From Bacteroidales bacterium (lineage in GTDB: Bacteria; Bacteroidota; Bacteroidia; Bacteroidales; P3), in assembly GCA_017480185.1 (NCBI GenBank), contig JAFVBC010000028.1, positions 1 through 64,000 on the forward strand: a DNA stretch of 64,000 bases. Reading direction: 5' to 3'. The notes under the pieces are model-generated. The model saw nothing but the letters and a program-made list of their open reading frames with translations. It was not told where the DNA came from and did not search any database. Positions within the stretch are counted from its first letter, which is position 1. Every line of letters begins with the position of its first letter. Positions 1-8,820 of this stretch are shown piece after piece. The position numbers and the translations under genes were made by a program.

Positions 1-20
1 GATAAAGCACGTATTTTAAA

Positions 21-60
21 GAGGACGGCTTCGCACGCGAAGCCGCCCTCTCTGTTTTTT
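21..60. terminator. Intrinsic terminator hairpin
   Basis: A long GC-rich hairpin (GAGG-a-CGGCTTCG, loop, CGAAGCCG-c-CCTC; positions 21-50) is followed on the plus strand by TCTGTTTTTT. It would end a plus-strand transcript entering from outside the window. In the other direction it lies just past the stop codon of the receptor gene at 87 and could also serve that gene, though the T-run on that side (TTTAAAATA) is weaker. Confidence 0.8.
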
Positions 61-86
61 GCGTTGTTGTCTCTTTGTGTTGTTGA

Positions 87-2420
87 TCAGAAGGTGAGGT
101 TGACACCTATGCAGGCCATGATTGGCAACTGATTAACTCGTTCGAAAGTGGTGCGATTAAAGTAGAATATGTTTTGGCGGCTATACACATTGGTGATATT
201 GGCACTTAATTCAAGTATAGAACGTTTGCCAAAATTGAACTTACGTTTCAGTCCAAGGTCAAGTCTGTGATAGTTTGGCAGCCGACCTTTGTAGAGGTCG
301 CCATAGTGTATGCTGAAATCTCCATTTTCTTGAGTATAGTCTGTACCAATACCTCCATGGAAAGGCAGACTTTGATACACACCCTGTGTTTGTGTAAACG
401 GGAAACCGCTACCATAAGCCCAACGGGCACTTATCTCCCATTGCTGCTGCGCACCGAGGGTGTAGGAGGCAAGGAGGTTGACATTGTGGCGACGGTCGTA
501 GTGTGGGTTATAGGTCTGCACTTCATCGGTGCGTTCCACGTATCCCAGTGAATATGTAGCCCATACATACAGTTGCTCAAGGTCGAGACACGCACTAATG
601 TCAAGACCTGTGGCATAGCCTTTCTCAATCACATAGTCTTTGCGCAAATATTCTGGTTTCGCGTATATCCCCCCCTCGATATATGCAGGGTCAGATTCGT
701 CGAACATCTTGTTGCGATTTGCATTGAGCAACTGGTCAAAATGTTTGTAATAAACTTCGGCGTTAAGGGTGATGTGTTCGGTTAGGTCGTATTCGGCACC
801 CAACACAAGGTGTTTTGCTTTTTGAACGCACGTAGACACTTCGTCGCCGAGGAAATAGGAGGGGGTGTTTAGTGAGGCCGACCCCGTGAGGAAACCGGTG
901 AACAGATTTACTATGTCGTTGTCGGAACGAGCATCAAGAAATATCTGACTATATAGACCTCCTGCCATTTTGAACCGCAGATGGTCGGTAGCGTTGAACT
1001 TTGCGGCCAGACGTGGTTCGGGACTGAAAGAGTTAAGTGTGGCGTAGTACACCAATCGCAACCCCGGATCGAAAAGCCAACGTGAGGAGTTGTGATTGTA
1101 TGTGGCGTAGACCGACAGGGTGGTTGAGGGCTCTTGCTGCGACGACCGTATTCCGTAGGCATTGGTGTATTGGTAGTCGGTGTTGTAGCCCTCCATGCTC
1201 AACCCGTATCTGACCTTGTTTTTGTTGATGAAGTTGGTGATTTGCATTGACATGTTGAACCCACCAATTTCGCTGTATTTATCGGTTGTCGAGCCATCGT
1301 CAAGGTTTATGCGGTAGTTCGAGTAGGCTATGCTACCGTTGAGTATCGACGACGAACCCGTTACAAGCATAAAGTTGGTACCGGCACCGTAGTTCATCCA
1401 GTGGAAATCGGCTATGGATTGATAGGCGGTTACTTTGTCGTCGAAACGAAAGCCGAAGAAACTTGCTTTGCTCCCCGTGCCCGAGTTGAATGTCAGTTTG
1501 CCGTATATGTCGAGGAAGTCGAATGGCAGGCCCCCTTCGATGTAGGGGTAGATGATAGGCGAGGTTTTAGAAAGAAACGAGTTCTTAGCCGTTAGCAGAT
1601 AGGTGATGGTCGACTTCGACTCCTGTCTTTCTCGTTTCAGAGGCCCTTCAAGTATCAGGTTTGCTCCAAAGGTGTTCAGCCCTATTTTGCCAGTGTGATG
1701 GCGTTTGTTACCATCGCGAGTGGTAATATCCATCACCGACGACATTCGTCCGCCATATTCGGCACCGAATCCACCGGTGTATATGTCGGCATTCAGTATG
1801 ACATCGGTCTCAAATATCGAGTATAAACCAATAGAGTGGAATGGATTGTAGACAATCATGCCGTCAAGCAAACACAGGTTCTGTATCATCGAGCCACCTC
1901 GTATGTATAGTTGTCCACCCTGGTCTCCAGTCGAGTTTACTCCAGGCAGCACCTGCATATACTGGGCTATGTCGGCCTGCCCACCCACGGCGGGCATCTG
2001 CTTTATCTGTGCTGCTGTTACTTTTTCTACGCTCACCTGGGTTTGTGTGCGACGCTCTTCGGCCTTACTGTCGGTTATCACCACGGCTTTCAGTGTGTGT
2101 GAACTGGGTTTCAGTCGCACGGTTACCGTTACCGTCTTATTCTTCCCAACGGTTATTTCTTCATAGTAGTCCTCATATCCCACAAAACGTACGTGCAGTG
2201 TGTAGGTACCCTCGGGCAATTTGTTTATCAAAAAGAACCCGTTTAGGTCGGTGGCGCTACCAAACTTGGTGTTGTCGAGAACCACATTGGCAAAGGGTAC
2301 CGACTCTCCATTATTGTCGTCAAACACGGTGCCTTTCACCGTTCCGTTTTGTGCCGTAAGGGTTATGGGTAAAAACAGCAGAATGCAGGTTGTGAGCAGT
2401 AGAGCTATTTTGCGTTGCAT
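87..2420 (-). CDS. TonB-dependent outer-membrane receptor with carboxypeptidase-like N-domain
   Basis: A 777-residue outer-membrane protein. It starts with a signal peptide (residues 1-23, ending LTAQ). A carboxypeptidase-like regulatory domain follows (about 25-105; GTVKGTVFDD opening, VPFANVVLDN). Next comes a TonB plug (about 115-235; VVITDSKAEERRTQ, then QYMQVLPGVNSTGDQGGQLYIRGG) and a C-terminal beta-barrel ending in aromatic strand residues (ACIGVNLTF). No SusD-like partner gene lies next to it, so it looks like a lone receptor rather than a glycan-utilisation SusC; its substrate cannot be read from the sequence. It is transcribed away from holA with only 22 bases between the holA stop and this start, so the two minus-strand genes are probably co-transcribed (holA first). 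Confidence 0.93.
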   Translation of the reverse strand: MQRKIALLLTTCILLFLPITLTAQNGTVKGTVFDDNNGESVPFANVVLDNTKFGSATDLNGFFLINKLPEGTYTLHVRFVGYEDYYEEITVGKNKTVTVTVRLKPSSHTLKAVVITDSKAEERRTQTQVSVEKVTAAQIKQMPAVGGQADIAQYMQVLPGVNSTGDQGGQLYIRGGSMIQNLCLLDGMIVYNPFHSIGLYSIFETDVILNADIYTGGFGAEYGGRMSSVMDITTRDGNKRHHTGKIGLNTFGANLILEGPLKRERQESKSTITYLLTAKNSFLSKTSPIIYPYIEGGLPFDFLDIYGKLTFNSGTGSKASFFGFRFDDKVTAYQSIADFHWMNYGAGTNFMLVTGSSSILNGSIAYSNYRINLDDGSTTDKYSEIGGFNMSMQITNFINKNKVRYGLSMEGYNTDYQYTNAYGIRSSQQEPSTTLSVYATYNHNSSRWLFDPGLRLVYYATLNSFSPEPRLAAKFNATDHLRFKMAGGLYSQIFLDARSDNDIVNLFTGFLTGSASLNTPSYFLGDEVSTCVQKAKHLVLGAEYDLTEHITLNAEVYYKHFDQLLNANRNKMFDESDPAYIEGGIYAKPEYLRKDYVIEKGYATGLDISACLDLEQLYVWATYSLGYVERTDEVQTYNPHYDRRHNVNLLASYTLGAQQQWEISARWAYGSGFPFTQTQGVYQSLPFHGGIGTDYTQENGDFSIHYGDLYKGRLPNYHRLDLGLKRKFNFGKRSILELSANITNVYSRQNIFYFNRTTFERVNQLPIMACIGVNLTF

Positions 2421-2442
2421 GGATGAGATAAATATATTGTCG

Positions 2443-3450
2443 TTAGTGTATAATTTTGAATACCAATTCCTTTAGCAATTCGCCATCGGTTACGTCGTTG
2501 GCCTTGCCGACACCTTTAGAGCGGAGGTCGGTCTGATGTAGATAGCCTATGCATGAGGCCAATTTGGATAGGCTATAGTTGCGTGCAGCGGTGGCATAGT
2601 CGGCTACGAACGAGGGGGGGCAGCCCAGTTCTTTGGCCGCCGAGGCTTTGTCGTCAAGTTGATGATAGACCATCACTTTGACAAAGTAGCCATATAGCAA
2701 TGCCAACAGTGGGGGCAAAGGGTTTTTGGAGGGATTGGCAGCAAAGTGGTTGACAATGCGATTGCACATCAGAGCATCGCGTCGGCCTATGGCTTTTTGC
2801 AACTCAAAGGCGTTGTAGTCCTTGCTTATCCCTATCTGTTGTTCAACCAGCTGGGGGGTTACGGCCTCGCCAGGCTTTAGCAGCGGAAATACTTTCGACA
2901 ACTCGTTGGCAATTTTCCCCAAATCGTTGCCTATAGCATCGGCAATGATGGTGGCTGTGTGGTCGTCGATGGTGTGGCCGTGGGCTTTCACCTCTGTCTT
3001 TATAAAGGTGGGCAATTGATTGTCGTATAGCTTATTGGCTTCAAATACGGTGCCTGTCTTGGCAATTGCCTTATAAACACTCTTGCGCTTGTCCAGTTTC
3101 TTGTGGCGGTAGACCAGCACCAGTACGCTGCTCGTTGCGGGGTGCGACAGATAGCTCTCAAGGAGCCCCCACTGACGGTCGTCAATGTTTTGAGCCTCCT
3201 TTACCAGCACCAAGTGGTGGCTCGACATCATCGGGAAACGGGCAGCCATGCCAACCACCGTGGCCATGTCGGTGTCGGACCCGTAGACCACCGTTTGGTC
3301 GAAGTCGCGTACATCGGGCTGGATAAACTGGTTCTCGAAATAGTCCGACACGATGTCAATATAGTGATTCTCGTCGCCGGTAAGCAAATAGACTGGACTG
3401 ATATGCCCCTGCTTTATTTCGGTAATCAGTTGATTTGCAGATGTTGCCAT
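2443..3450 (-). CDS. holA: DNA polymerase III delta subunit
   Basis: Delta subunit of the clamp loader, which opens the sliding clamp during replication. About 335 residues, the usual length. The N-terminal AAA+-like fold shows the family pattern PVYLLTGDENHYID near residue 18 and lacks working Walker motifs, as expected for delta. It is followed by PHHLVLVKEAQ-type and VLVLVYRHKKLDKRK segments and a helical C-terminal domain (ELLKELVFKIIH end). The reading frame is open further upstream to 3519, but the ATG at 3450 (MATSANQLITEI) is preferred because family members begin just before the ITEIKQG segment and the upstream extension looks like non-coding sequence. Confidence 0.92.
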   Translation of the reverse strand: MATSANQLITEIKQGHISPVYLLTGDENHYIDIVSDYFENQFIQPDVRDFDQTVVYGSDTDMATVVGMAARFPMMSSHHLVLVKEAQNIDDRQWGLLESYLSHPATSSVLVLVYRHKKLDKRKSVYKAIAKTGTVFEANKLYDNQLPTFIKTEVKAHGHTIDDHTATIIADAIGNDLGKIANELSKVFPLLKPGEAVTPQLVEQQIGISKDYNAFELQKAIGRRDALMCNRIVNHFAANPSKNPLPPLLALLYGYFVKVMVYHQLDDKASAAKELGCPPSFVADYATAARNYSLSKLASCIGYLHQTDLRSKGVGKANDVTDGELLKELVFKIIH

Positions 3451-3532
3451 GGTGCGTATTACTGAATGGTGAAAAGCAAATGTAGCAAAAAAACGCGACT
3501 GTCTGCTACCGTATTTCACCCTCTCTTTGTTA

Positions 3533-3695
3533 CCCCACCCCTTTATCCCCTCCCGGGGAGGGGAGGTTTGTATAGCACATCTGCAACCTGTATTTTCTAC
3601 CCCTCTTGGGAGAGGAACGAATACTCTCTCAAATACTTCCCCTCCTGGGAGGGGTCAGGGGTGGGTCAGGATAAGGAGGGGATAAAGGGGTGGGG
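3533..3695. repeat. Inverted repeat with C/G-run arms and nested small palindromes
   Basis: Arms of 21 bases match perfectly in inverse orientation: CCCCACCCCTTTATCCCCTC at 3533 onward and its complement at 3675-3695. Inside are three smaller palindromes of the type CCCCTCCCGGGGAGGGG (around 3547), CCCTCTTGGGAGAGG (around 3601) and CCCCTCCTGGGAGGGG (around 3639). The whole 163-base block could fold as one branched hairpin. No open frame or terminal duplication identifies it as an insertion sequence. Confidence 0.8.
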
Positions 3696-3713
3696 CAAAA
3701 CGGCATTAACCAG

Positions 3714-3816
3714 GTATCAAGTAGGGCTCAACTTCGGCCGTTCTTCAGTTTTTCTTCAGTCGTTCTTCAGTCTTTGACTGAAGAACGACTGAAGAACAAC
3801 TGAATAACGGCCCTAC
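3714..3816. repeat. TTCTTCAGT palindromic repeat, copy A
   Basis: An imperfect palindrome whose left arm has three tandem units of roughly CGTTCTTCAGT and whose right arm has three units of the complement GACTGAAGAAC. The ends read TATCAAGTAGGGC and GGCCCTAC. It belongs to the same family as copies at 21224, 33587 and 50091. The left arm carries an extra TCAACTTCG insert also seen in copy C. Confidence 0.9.
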
Positions 3817-3932
3817 AAGAGGCCTCCATGAGGCGGCGAAAATGGCAACAAGTTGCATGCTACAAATTGTGATTTACAGCCTTTTCGATAGAGAAGATGC
3901 TTTTTTGTTGAAAAAATAAATCGGCAGATAGT

Positions 3933-3960
3933 TTTGTTTCGGTAAAAAGACGTAACTTTG
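3933..3960 (+). promoter_or_regulatory. Promoter of tRNA-Leu
   Basis: A -7 element TAACTTTG (3953-3960) matches the Bacteroidota TAnnTTTG motif, with TTTG upstream at 3933-3936. The spacing of 16 bases is shorter than usual. The tRNA begins 17 bases downstream. Confidence 0.65.
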
Positions 3961-3977
3961 CATTCCGAACCATTAAG

Positions 3978-4062
3978 GCGGACATGGCGTAATTGGTAGC
4001 CGCGTTAGACTTAGGATCTAATTCCGCGAGGAGTGGGGGTTCGAGTCCCCCTGTCCGCACCA
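3978..4062 (+). tRNA. tRNA-Leu (anticodon TAG)
   Basis: Acceptor arms GCGGACA and TGTCCGC pair fully. The anticodon stem TTAGA/TCTAA encloses loop CTTAGGA with anticodon TAG. The long variable arm typical of leucine tRNA is present, the T-loop TTCGAGT is intact and CCA is encoded at 4060-4062. It reads codons CTA/CTN. Confidence 0.96.
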
Positions 4063-4113
4063 AAGCACAACACGCAGAGGCTCACTCCTTTGCACTCTGA
4101 CACACCGACACCG

Positions 4114-5421
4114 ATGGCACCGACGGGCACAAAGAAGCAATGCTTGCGGCTGCATGTATCAAGTGCGCTGCTGGTGTGTTTTTTGTTGTGTGGCATGGGG
4201 ACTGTGAGAGCATCGCAACTGCTTGTGCCCATGGACGAGACGCAGCGCAATCATTTGAAAGCTTATGGCTTGGCTTACTTGGCGTTGCAAAATGGCGGCG
4301 AGGTAACGTGGTTGCTTAACTATCGTGGAGGCTCGTTTCTGACGGCTTATGCTTCGGAGTTGGAACGAGTGGCGCGGTTGCGTGGCGTTACGTGCGAAGT
4401 GATTGCCGATGGGCAGTCGGCTGCAATTTTGGCCGACATTGCGCAACCCGACGTGAATATGGATGCCGTGCGTCTGCAAAAAGCTCCGCGCATTGCCGTT
4501 TATTCACCCAAAAACAAGTTGCCATGGGACGATGCCGTTACCTTGGTCCTCACCTTTGCCGAGATACCCTACGATGTGGTCTACGACGACGAGGTGATGG
4601 CGGGTGTGTTGCCCATGTACGACTGGCTGCATTTGCACCACGAGGATTTTACTGGCCAATATGGTAAGTTTTGGGGCAACTATCGCAATCAGCAGTGGTA
4701 TGTGGACGATGTGCGTACGCAAGAGACCACAGCCCACCGTTTGGGCTTTTCGAAAGTAAGCCAATTGAAATTGGCTGTAGCAAAACAAATAAGAGATTTT
4801 GTGGCTGGTGGCGGATTTATGTTTGCCATGTGTTCGGCACCCGACAGCTACGATATTGCACTTGCTGCCGAGGGGGTGGATATTTGTGAGACGATGTTCG
4901 ATGGTGACCCCATGCAGCCCGATGCTCAGCAGCGACTCGACTACAGCCGTTGCTTTGCTTTCAAGGATTTCAAGATAAGCACAAATCCGTCGGAATATGC
5001 CATTTCCGACATCGATATTGATGCACAGCGGCGGCAGCGTACCGTCAACGAGCGCAACGACTTCTTCACCCTTTTCGACTTTTCGGCCAAATGGGATTGG
5101 ATCCCAACCATGCTCACGCAGAATCACACGCGTGTGGTGCATGGTTTTATGGGGCAGACCACTGCTTTTCGCCGCTCGACAGTGAAAAGTAGTGCCCTAA
5201 TATTGGGTGAAAATAAAGAGTTTGGCGAGGTGCGTTATCTGCATGGTGAATACGGCAAGGGCACGTGGACTTTCTTGGGTGGGCACGACCCCGAGGATTA
5301 TCGCCACTTTGTAGGTGATCCGCCAACCGACCTTTCGCTTTATCCCAACTCGCCTGGCTATAGGTTGATATTGAACAATATACTTTTCCCAGCTGCAAAA
5401 AAAGAAAAACATAAGACATGA
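4114..5421 (+). CDS. Exported 'asparagine synthetase B'-like protein, function unknown
   Basis: A 435-residue exported protein; the signal peptide covers about residues 1-34 (hydrophobic ALLVCFLLC, cleavage near VRA-SQ). The family is common in Bacteroidales and often labelled asparagine synthetase B. However, the glutaminase and synthetase domains of true AsnB are not visible, so I do not transfer that function. Conserved-looking blocks include LLVPMDETQRNHLKAYGLAY, WLLNYRGGSF, WLHLHHEDFTGQYGKFW and GGHDPEDYRHFVGDPP. The VAGGGFMFAMCSAPDS block resembles a glutamine-amidotransferase-like (ThuA/GATase) fold, which is inference. The ATG at 4114 is used because it gives a full signal peptide; the frame upstream runs back into the tRNA. 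It overlaps the next gene by ATGA, so the two are translationally coupled. Confidence 0.8.
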   Translation: MAPTGTKKQCLRLHVSSALLVCFLLCGMGTVRASQLLVPMDETQRNHLKAYGLAYLALQNGGEVTWLLNYRGGSFLTAYASELERVARLRGVTCEVIADGQSAAILADIAQPDVNMDAVRLQKAPRIAVYSPKNKLPWDDAVTLVLTFAEIPYDVVYDDEVMAGVLPMYDWLHLHHEDFTGQYGKFWGNYRNQQWYVDDVRTQETTAHRLGFSKVSQLKLAVAKQIRDFVAGGGFMFAMCSAPDSYDIALAAEGVDICETMFDGDPMQPDAQQRLDYSRCFAFKDFKISTNPSEYAISDIDIDAQRRQRTVNERNDFFTLFDFSAKWDWIPTMLTQNHTRVVHGFMGQTTAFRRSTVKSSALILGENKEFGEVRYLHGEYGKGTWTFLGGHDPEDYRHFVGDPPTDLSLYPNSPGYRLILNNILFPAAKKEKHKT

Positions 5422-6737
5422 GCGAACATCCCTCTCTGCATAATCTCCTCACGCCTGTTGCGCATCATGTGCGTCGACTGTCCGTTTCTGTTGTTGCGCT
5501 GATTGCTGCGATGACTACAGAGGCGCAAACGCCAGTGTGGACGCTGTTCGACACCCGCTCGTCGGGCATTGTAGGCGACAACGTGTCGGCCATTGCCACC
5601 GACCGCCGTAGCCTGTGGGTGGGTACGTTTCAGGGCCTTTGCCGTTTGGATGGCAACGTGTGGACGGATTTGTCGACATCTACAGAAAGGCTCAAAAACC
5701 AGTCGGTTAATTGCATTACAACCGACAGCCGAGGCAACGTGTGGGTGGGCACCGACGACTATGGGGTGCTGACGTTCGACGGCTCGCGATGGACGGAATA
5801 CTCGACCGAGACGCGACGTTTGAAGATGAAGTTTGTGAAGAATATAGTGCAGGACATCGATGGTGTGATGTGGATAGGCGTTACATTGGGAGGTGTGGTA
5901 AGCTACGATGGACGAGTGTGGGATAAGTATACCCCCGACAATTGCGGTTTGACAAGCGATTTTGTGCTTGACATTGCCGTTGACCGCGCCAATCGCAAAT
6001 GGATTACTACCAATGAGGGTGTAAACGTTTATAACGGTCGCCGTTGGCAATCCTACACCATTGACAATTCTGACTTGCCCAGCAACATTGTTCCGGCCAT
6101 AGCTATAGACCGCAATAACGTGAAGTGGTTTGGCACGTTGGCTGGCCTTGTAAGCTATGACGGCGAGCGGTGGCACGTGTGGAATACGCAAAACAGTCCT
6201 TTGCCCGATAACCAAATCAACGACTTGGTGATAGACAACAACGGTCTGCTATGGGTGGCCACGGCCAACGGGGTGGCCGTCTTTGACCGCGAGAGTAGAT
6301 GGGTGTCTTTTAATGCTAAATCGACAGGTATGCCATTGCAGAACGTGTATAAGGTTGCTGTGGATGCGAGGGGCAATGTGTGGTTTGGCACCGACAGTCG
6401 AGGAGTGGTAAAATTGAGTGGTTTTGCTATGCCAGAACCCGAGCCCGAAGTGAAGCAGCCCGAACCAGCAAAGGAGGAAACAAAGCCAGAAGTGGCGAAA
6501 CCCTCGACAGAGAAAGTACATATCAATCCCCACCTTGACGAGGGGTATATCACCATAACCCTTGAAAGCCCAACGGCAACAGTGAGTTTCATAAATCAAT
6601 CAGATAAGGTGGTGAAGACGGTTAATGCCTATCAGGCGGGACAACGCATATCGCTGCGGCGCTTGCCCAAGGGCATGTATACGGTTAAAATAGTAACCGT
6701 GCGTGGTGAACGTAAAGTGAAATTCAATTTGAAATGA
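5418..6737 (+). CDS. Exported beta-propeller protein with Pro/Glu linker and C-terminal sorting-like domain
   Basis: A 439-residue protein. The N-terminus is a probable signal peptide (hydrophobic SVSVVALIAAMTTEAQ, about 20-36). Then six to seven repeats of the two-component-regulator propeller type follow, each carrying a GNVWVGTDDYGV / GLLWVATANGVAV signature (about 45-330). A Pro/Glu/Lys-rich linker (338-366, PEPEPEVKQPEPAKEE) leads to a C-terminal beta domain of about 70 residues ending VKFNLK, which resembles a T9SS sorting domain. No kinase or DNA-binding domain is attached, so it is a binding or scaffold propeller rather than a sensor kinase. It starts inside the stop codon of the preceding gene and is followed four bases later by dsbD, suggesting one transcript. 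Confidence 0.85.
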   Translation: MSEHPSLHNLLTPVAHHVRRLSVSVVALIAAMTTEAQTPVWTLFDTRSSGIVGDNVSAIATDRRSLWVGTFQGLCRLDGNVWTDLSTSTERLKNQSVNCITTDSRGNVWVGTDDYGVLTFDGSRWTEYSTETRRLKMKFVKNIVQDIDGVMWIGVTLGGVVSYDGRVWDKYTPDNCGLTSDFVLDIAVDRANRKWITTNEGVNVYNGRRWQSYTIDNSDLPSNIVPAIAIDRNNVKWFGTLAGLVSYDGERWHVWNTQNSPLPDNQINDLVIDNNGLLWVATANGVAVFDRESRWVSFNAKSTGMPLQNVYKVAVDARGNVWFGTDSRGVVKLSGFAMPEPEPEVKQPEPAKEETKPEVAKPSTEKVHINPHLDEGYITITLESPTATVSFINQSDKVVKTVNAYQAGQRISLRRLPKGMYTVKIVTVRGERKVKFNLK

Positions 6738-6741
6738 CGAG

Positions 6742-8805
6742 ATGAAGCGCTTGTTGCTCCTTTTTCTATTGGCGTTGCCGTATGGCCTTTCGGCACAATT
6801 GTTTGTTTCGACCGATTGGTCGTTTGCGGTGGAGGAGGGACAGTCGGCTTCGCCCACCGTGGTGCTTACGGCCGATGTCCCCAGTGGCTGGCATTTCTAT
6901 TCCACCAAGTCGAGTCCAGATGGCTCTTTACCTGCGGTTTTTGCGTTTGACGCATCGGCCGATTATGCGTTAGAAGGGGCGTTGAACGAGCCTCGGCCCA
7001 AGAGTGAACATGATGCTTTGTGCAACTGTGATATACAGACCCACGAGGGTAGGGTGGTGTTTAGGCAAAACATCGTGCGAAAAAACAATGGTGCATTCAC
7101 GGTGAAGGGGCGCATAACGTATCAAATGTGCAACGACAATAGTTGTTTGCCTCCCGAGGATGTTGAGATAGAGGTTCGGGTGCCAGCGGCAAAAGAAGCT
7201 GTGGCACTGGTAGCAGATGCGCAACCAAATGTCTCTGAATGCGTTGACACGATGGCTGAAGGTGCGATGGCGCAGCCCTCGGATGTTGAGGTAGAAGAGG
7301 TGGATGTTGTGGAAAAAGAGTCGTCTACGACCGAGAAACAGGGGTTGGGATGGGTGTTTCTGATTGCGCTGGGAGCTGGTATTGTTACCATGTTCACACC
7401 CTGTGTTTACCCCATGATCCCGATGACGGTGAACTATTTTATGCACCAAGAGGGTTCGTTGCGCAAAAATCGCCGTCAGGTGTGGTTTTTTGGAGGGTCG
7501 ATAGTGGCTCTGTTTGCAGTGATAGGAGCTCTGTTGACGTTGATATTTGGCGAGACGGTGCTGTACGACATCAGTACAGCGTGGCTGCCTAATGTGATAT
7601 TTTTTGTAATTTTCTTTGTCTTTGCACTGAGTTTCTTTGGGCTTTTTGAGATAAAAATGCCCGAAAAATGGGTCAATAAGTCGGATCAACAGGCCGATCG
7701 TGGTGGCTTTTGGGCACCGTTTTTTATAGCCTTGACCACCGTTTTGGTGTCGTTCAGTTGCACGGGACCAATACTTGGGGCAGCGTTTCTCGGTTTGTCG
7801 CATGCTTCGACCGAGCGGTGGCTATCGGTAATTACGTTGTTGGGCTTTGGTGTTGGCTTTGCTTTGCCCTTTACTTTGCTGGCATTGTTCCCACGATGGC
7901 TTAAAGGGATGAAGTCGGGCTCGTGGCTCAACACGGTAAAAATAGTGTTTGCTTTCCTTGAATTGGCCTTTGGTATGAAGTTTTTGCAGATTGCCGACCA
8001 AAGTCAGGGATGGCATCTGTTGGATCGCGAGGTCTATCTTGCCATTTGGATTGTGATATTTGGATTGTTGGGCCTTTATCTGCTTGGCAAGATAAGATTT
8101 AAGGGTGAAACACCTTTACAACATTTGGGTATTGGGCGGTTGATGTTGGCTATAGCAGTGTTGAGTTTTGTGGTTTATATGATACCTGGTTTGTGGGGCG
8201 CCCCATTGAAAGGTATATCGGGACTGCTACCTGCCCCAGAGACACAGGATTTCGATGTGGAAAGGATAGTTGCACAGTATTCGTCACCAGTGTCTCAGCG
8301 CGATGAGAATCTTCAGTCGCCCGACAGAAAGTATGCCGATAGCTTGCATGTGCCTGTTGGCTTTGCTGCTTTTTTCGATTTGGAAGAAGCAAAGACCTAT
8401 GCTCGGCAGGTTGACAAGCCTGTGCTTATAGATTTTACGGGACGCACATGCTCTAATTGCCGTGAGATGGAGAATTATGTGTGGCGCGACAATGAGGTAA
8501 AACAGTTGATTAACAGTAGTTTCGTGCTATGTGCATTGTTCACCGATGTAAACACCATAGAATTGCCCGAAACCGAGTGGGTTACCGACAATAATGGCCG
8601 TGTGTTGAAAACGTTGGGTAAGCGAAATCACTTTATGCAGCAACAGTTGTACAACATGAATGCTCAACCTTACTATGTGATTATAGATGCCGATGGCAAT
8701 GTGTTGACAGAAAAAAATTACAGTTATAACAGAAATATTGCTAAATTTGTGCGTTGGTTGAATGAAGGGTTGAGCAAGAAACGGATGATGAATGATACTA
8801 AATGA
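6742..8805 (+). CDS. dsbD: Thiol:disulfide interchange protein DsbD
   Basis: Inner-membrane protein of 687 residues that carries electrons from cytoplasmic thioredoxin to periplasmic thiol proteins. The order is standard: a signal peptide (ends LSAQ); an N-terminal immunoglobulin-like domain with the cysteine pair in YQMCNDNSCLPP (about 130-140); an eight-helix membrane core with cysteines at 221 (MFTPCVYPMIP) and 340 (SFSCTGPILG); and a C-terminal thioredoxin domain with the redox motif C570-S-N-C573. All six family cysteines are present, and an extra pair (CNCD) lies in the N-domain. It follows the propeller gene by 4 bases and precedes the C10 protease gene by 15, so oxidative quality control of that secreted protease is plausible but inferred. 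Confidence 0.95.
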   Translation: MKRLLLLFLLALPYGLSAQLFVSTDWSFAVEEGQSASPTVVLTADVPSGWHFYSTKSSPDGSLPAVFAFDASADYALEGALNEPRPKSEHDALCNCDIQTHEGRVVFRQNIVRKNNGAFTVKGRITYQMCNDNSCLPPEDVEIEVRVPAAKEAVALVADAQPNVSECVDTMAEGAMAQPSDVEVEEVDVVEKESSTTEKQGLGWVFLIALGAGIVTMFTPCVYPMIPMTVNYFMHQEGSLRKNRRQVWFFGGSIVALFAVIGALLTLIFGETVLYDISTAWLPNVIFFVIFFVFALSFFGLFEIKMPEKWVNKSDQQADRGGFWAPFFIALTTVLVSFSCTGPILGAAFLGLSHASTERWLSVITLLGFGVGFALPFTLLALFPRWLKGMKSGSWLNTVKIVFAFLELAFGMKFLQIADQSQGWHLLDREVYLAIWIVIFGLLGLYLLGKIRFKGETPLQHLGIGRLMLAIAVLSFVVYMIPGLWGAPLKGISGLLPAPETQDFDVERIVAQYSSPVSQRDENLQSPDRKYADSLHVPVGFAAFFDLEEAKTYARQVDKPVLIDFTGRTCSNCREMENYVWRDNEVKQLINSSFVLCALFTDVNTIELPETEWVTDNNGRVLKTLGKRNHFMQQQLYNMNAQPYYVIIDADGNVLTEKNYSYNRNIAKFVRWLNEGLSKKRMMNDTK

Positions 8806-8820
8806 TAAAAAACCTCGGAT

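Larger units (their letters stand above)
3451..3977. other. Gene-free stretch with two palindromic repeat elements
   Basis: About 530 bases with no credible gene. It holds a G/C-run inverted repeat (3533-3695), copy A of the TTCTTCAGT palindrome family (3714-3816) and the tRNA-Leu promoter (3933-3960). The short open frames across it contain repeat sequence only. Confidence 0.8.

Noticed and set aside
3860..4250. Minus-strand frames across tRNA-Leu (RTGGLEPPLLAE-type and TPTPRGIRS-type sequences)
   Set aside because: These are the well-known spurious translations of a tRNA gene's opposite strand.
4114..5421. True asparagine synthetase function for the asnB-labelled family
   Set aside because: No N-terminal Cys glutaminase, no ATP-pyrophosphatase SGGxD motif, and a signal peptide is present.
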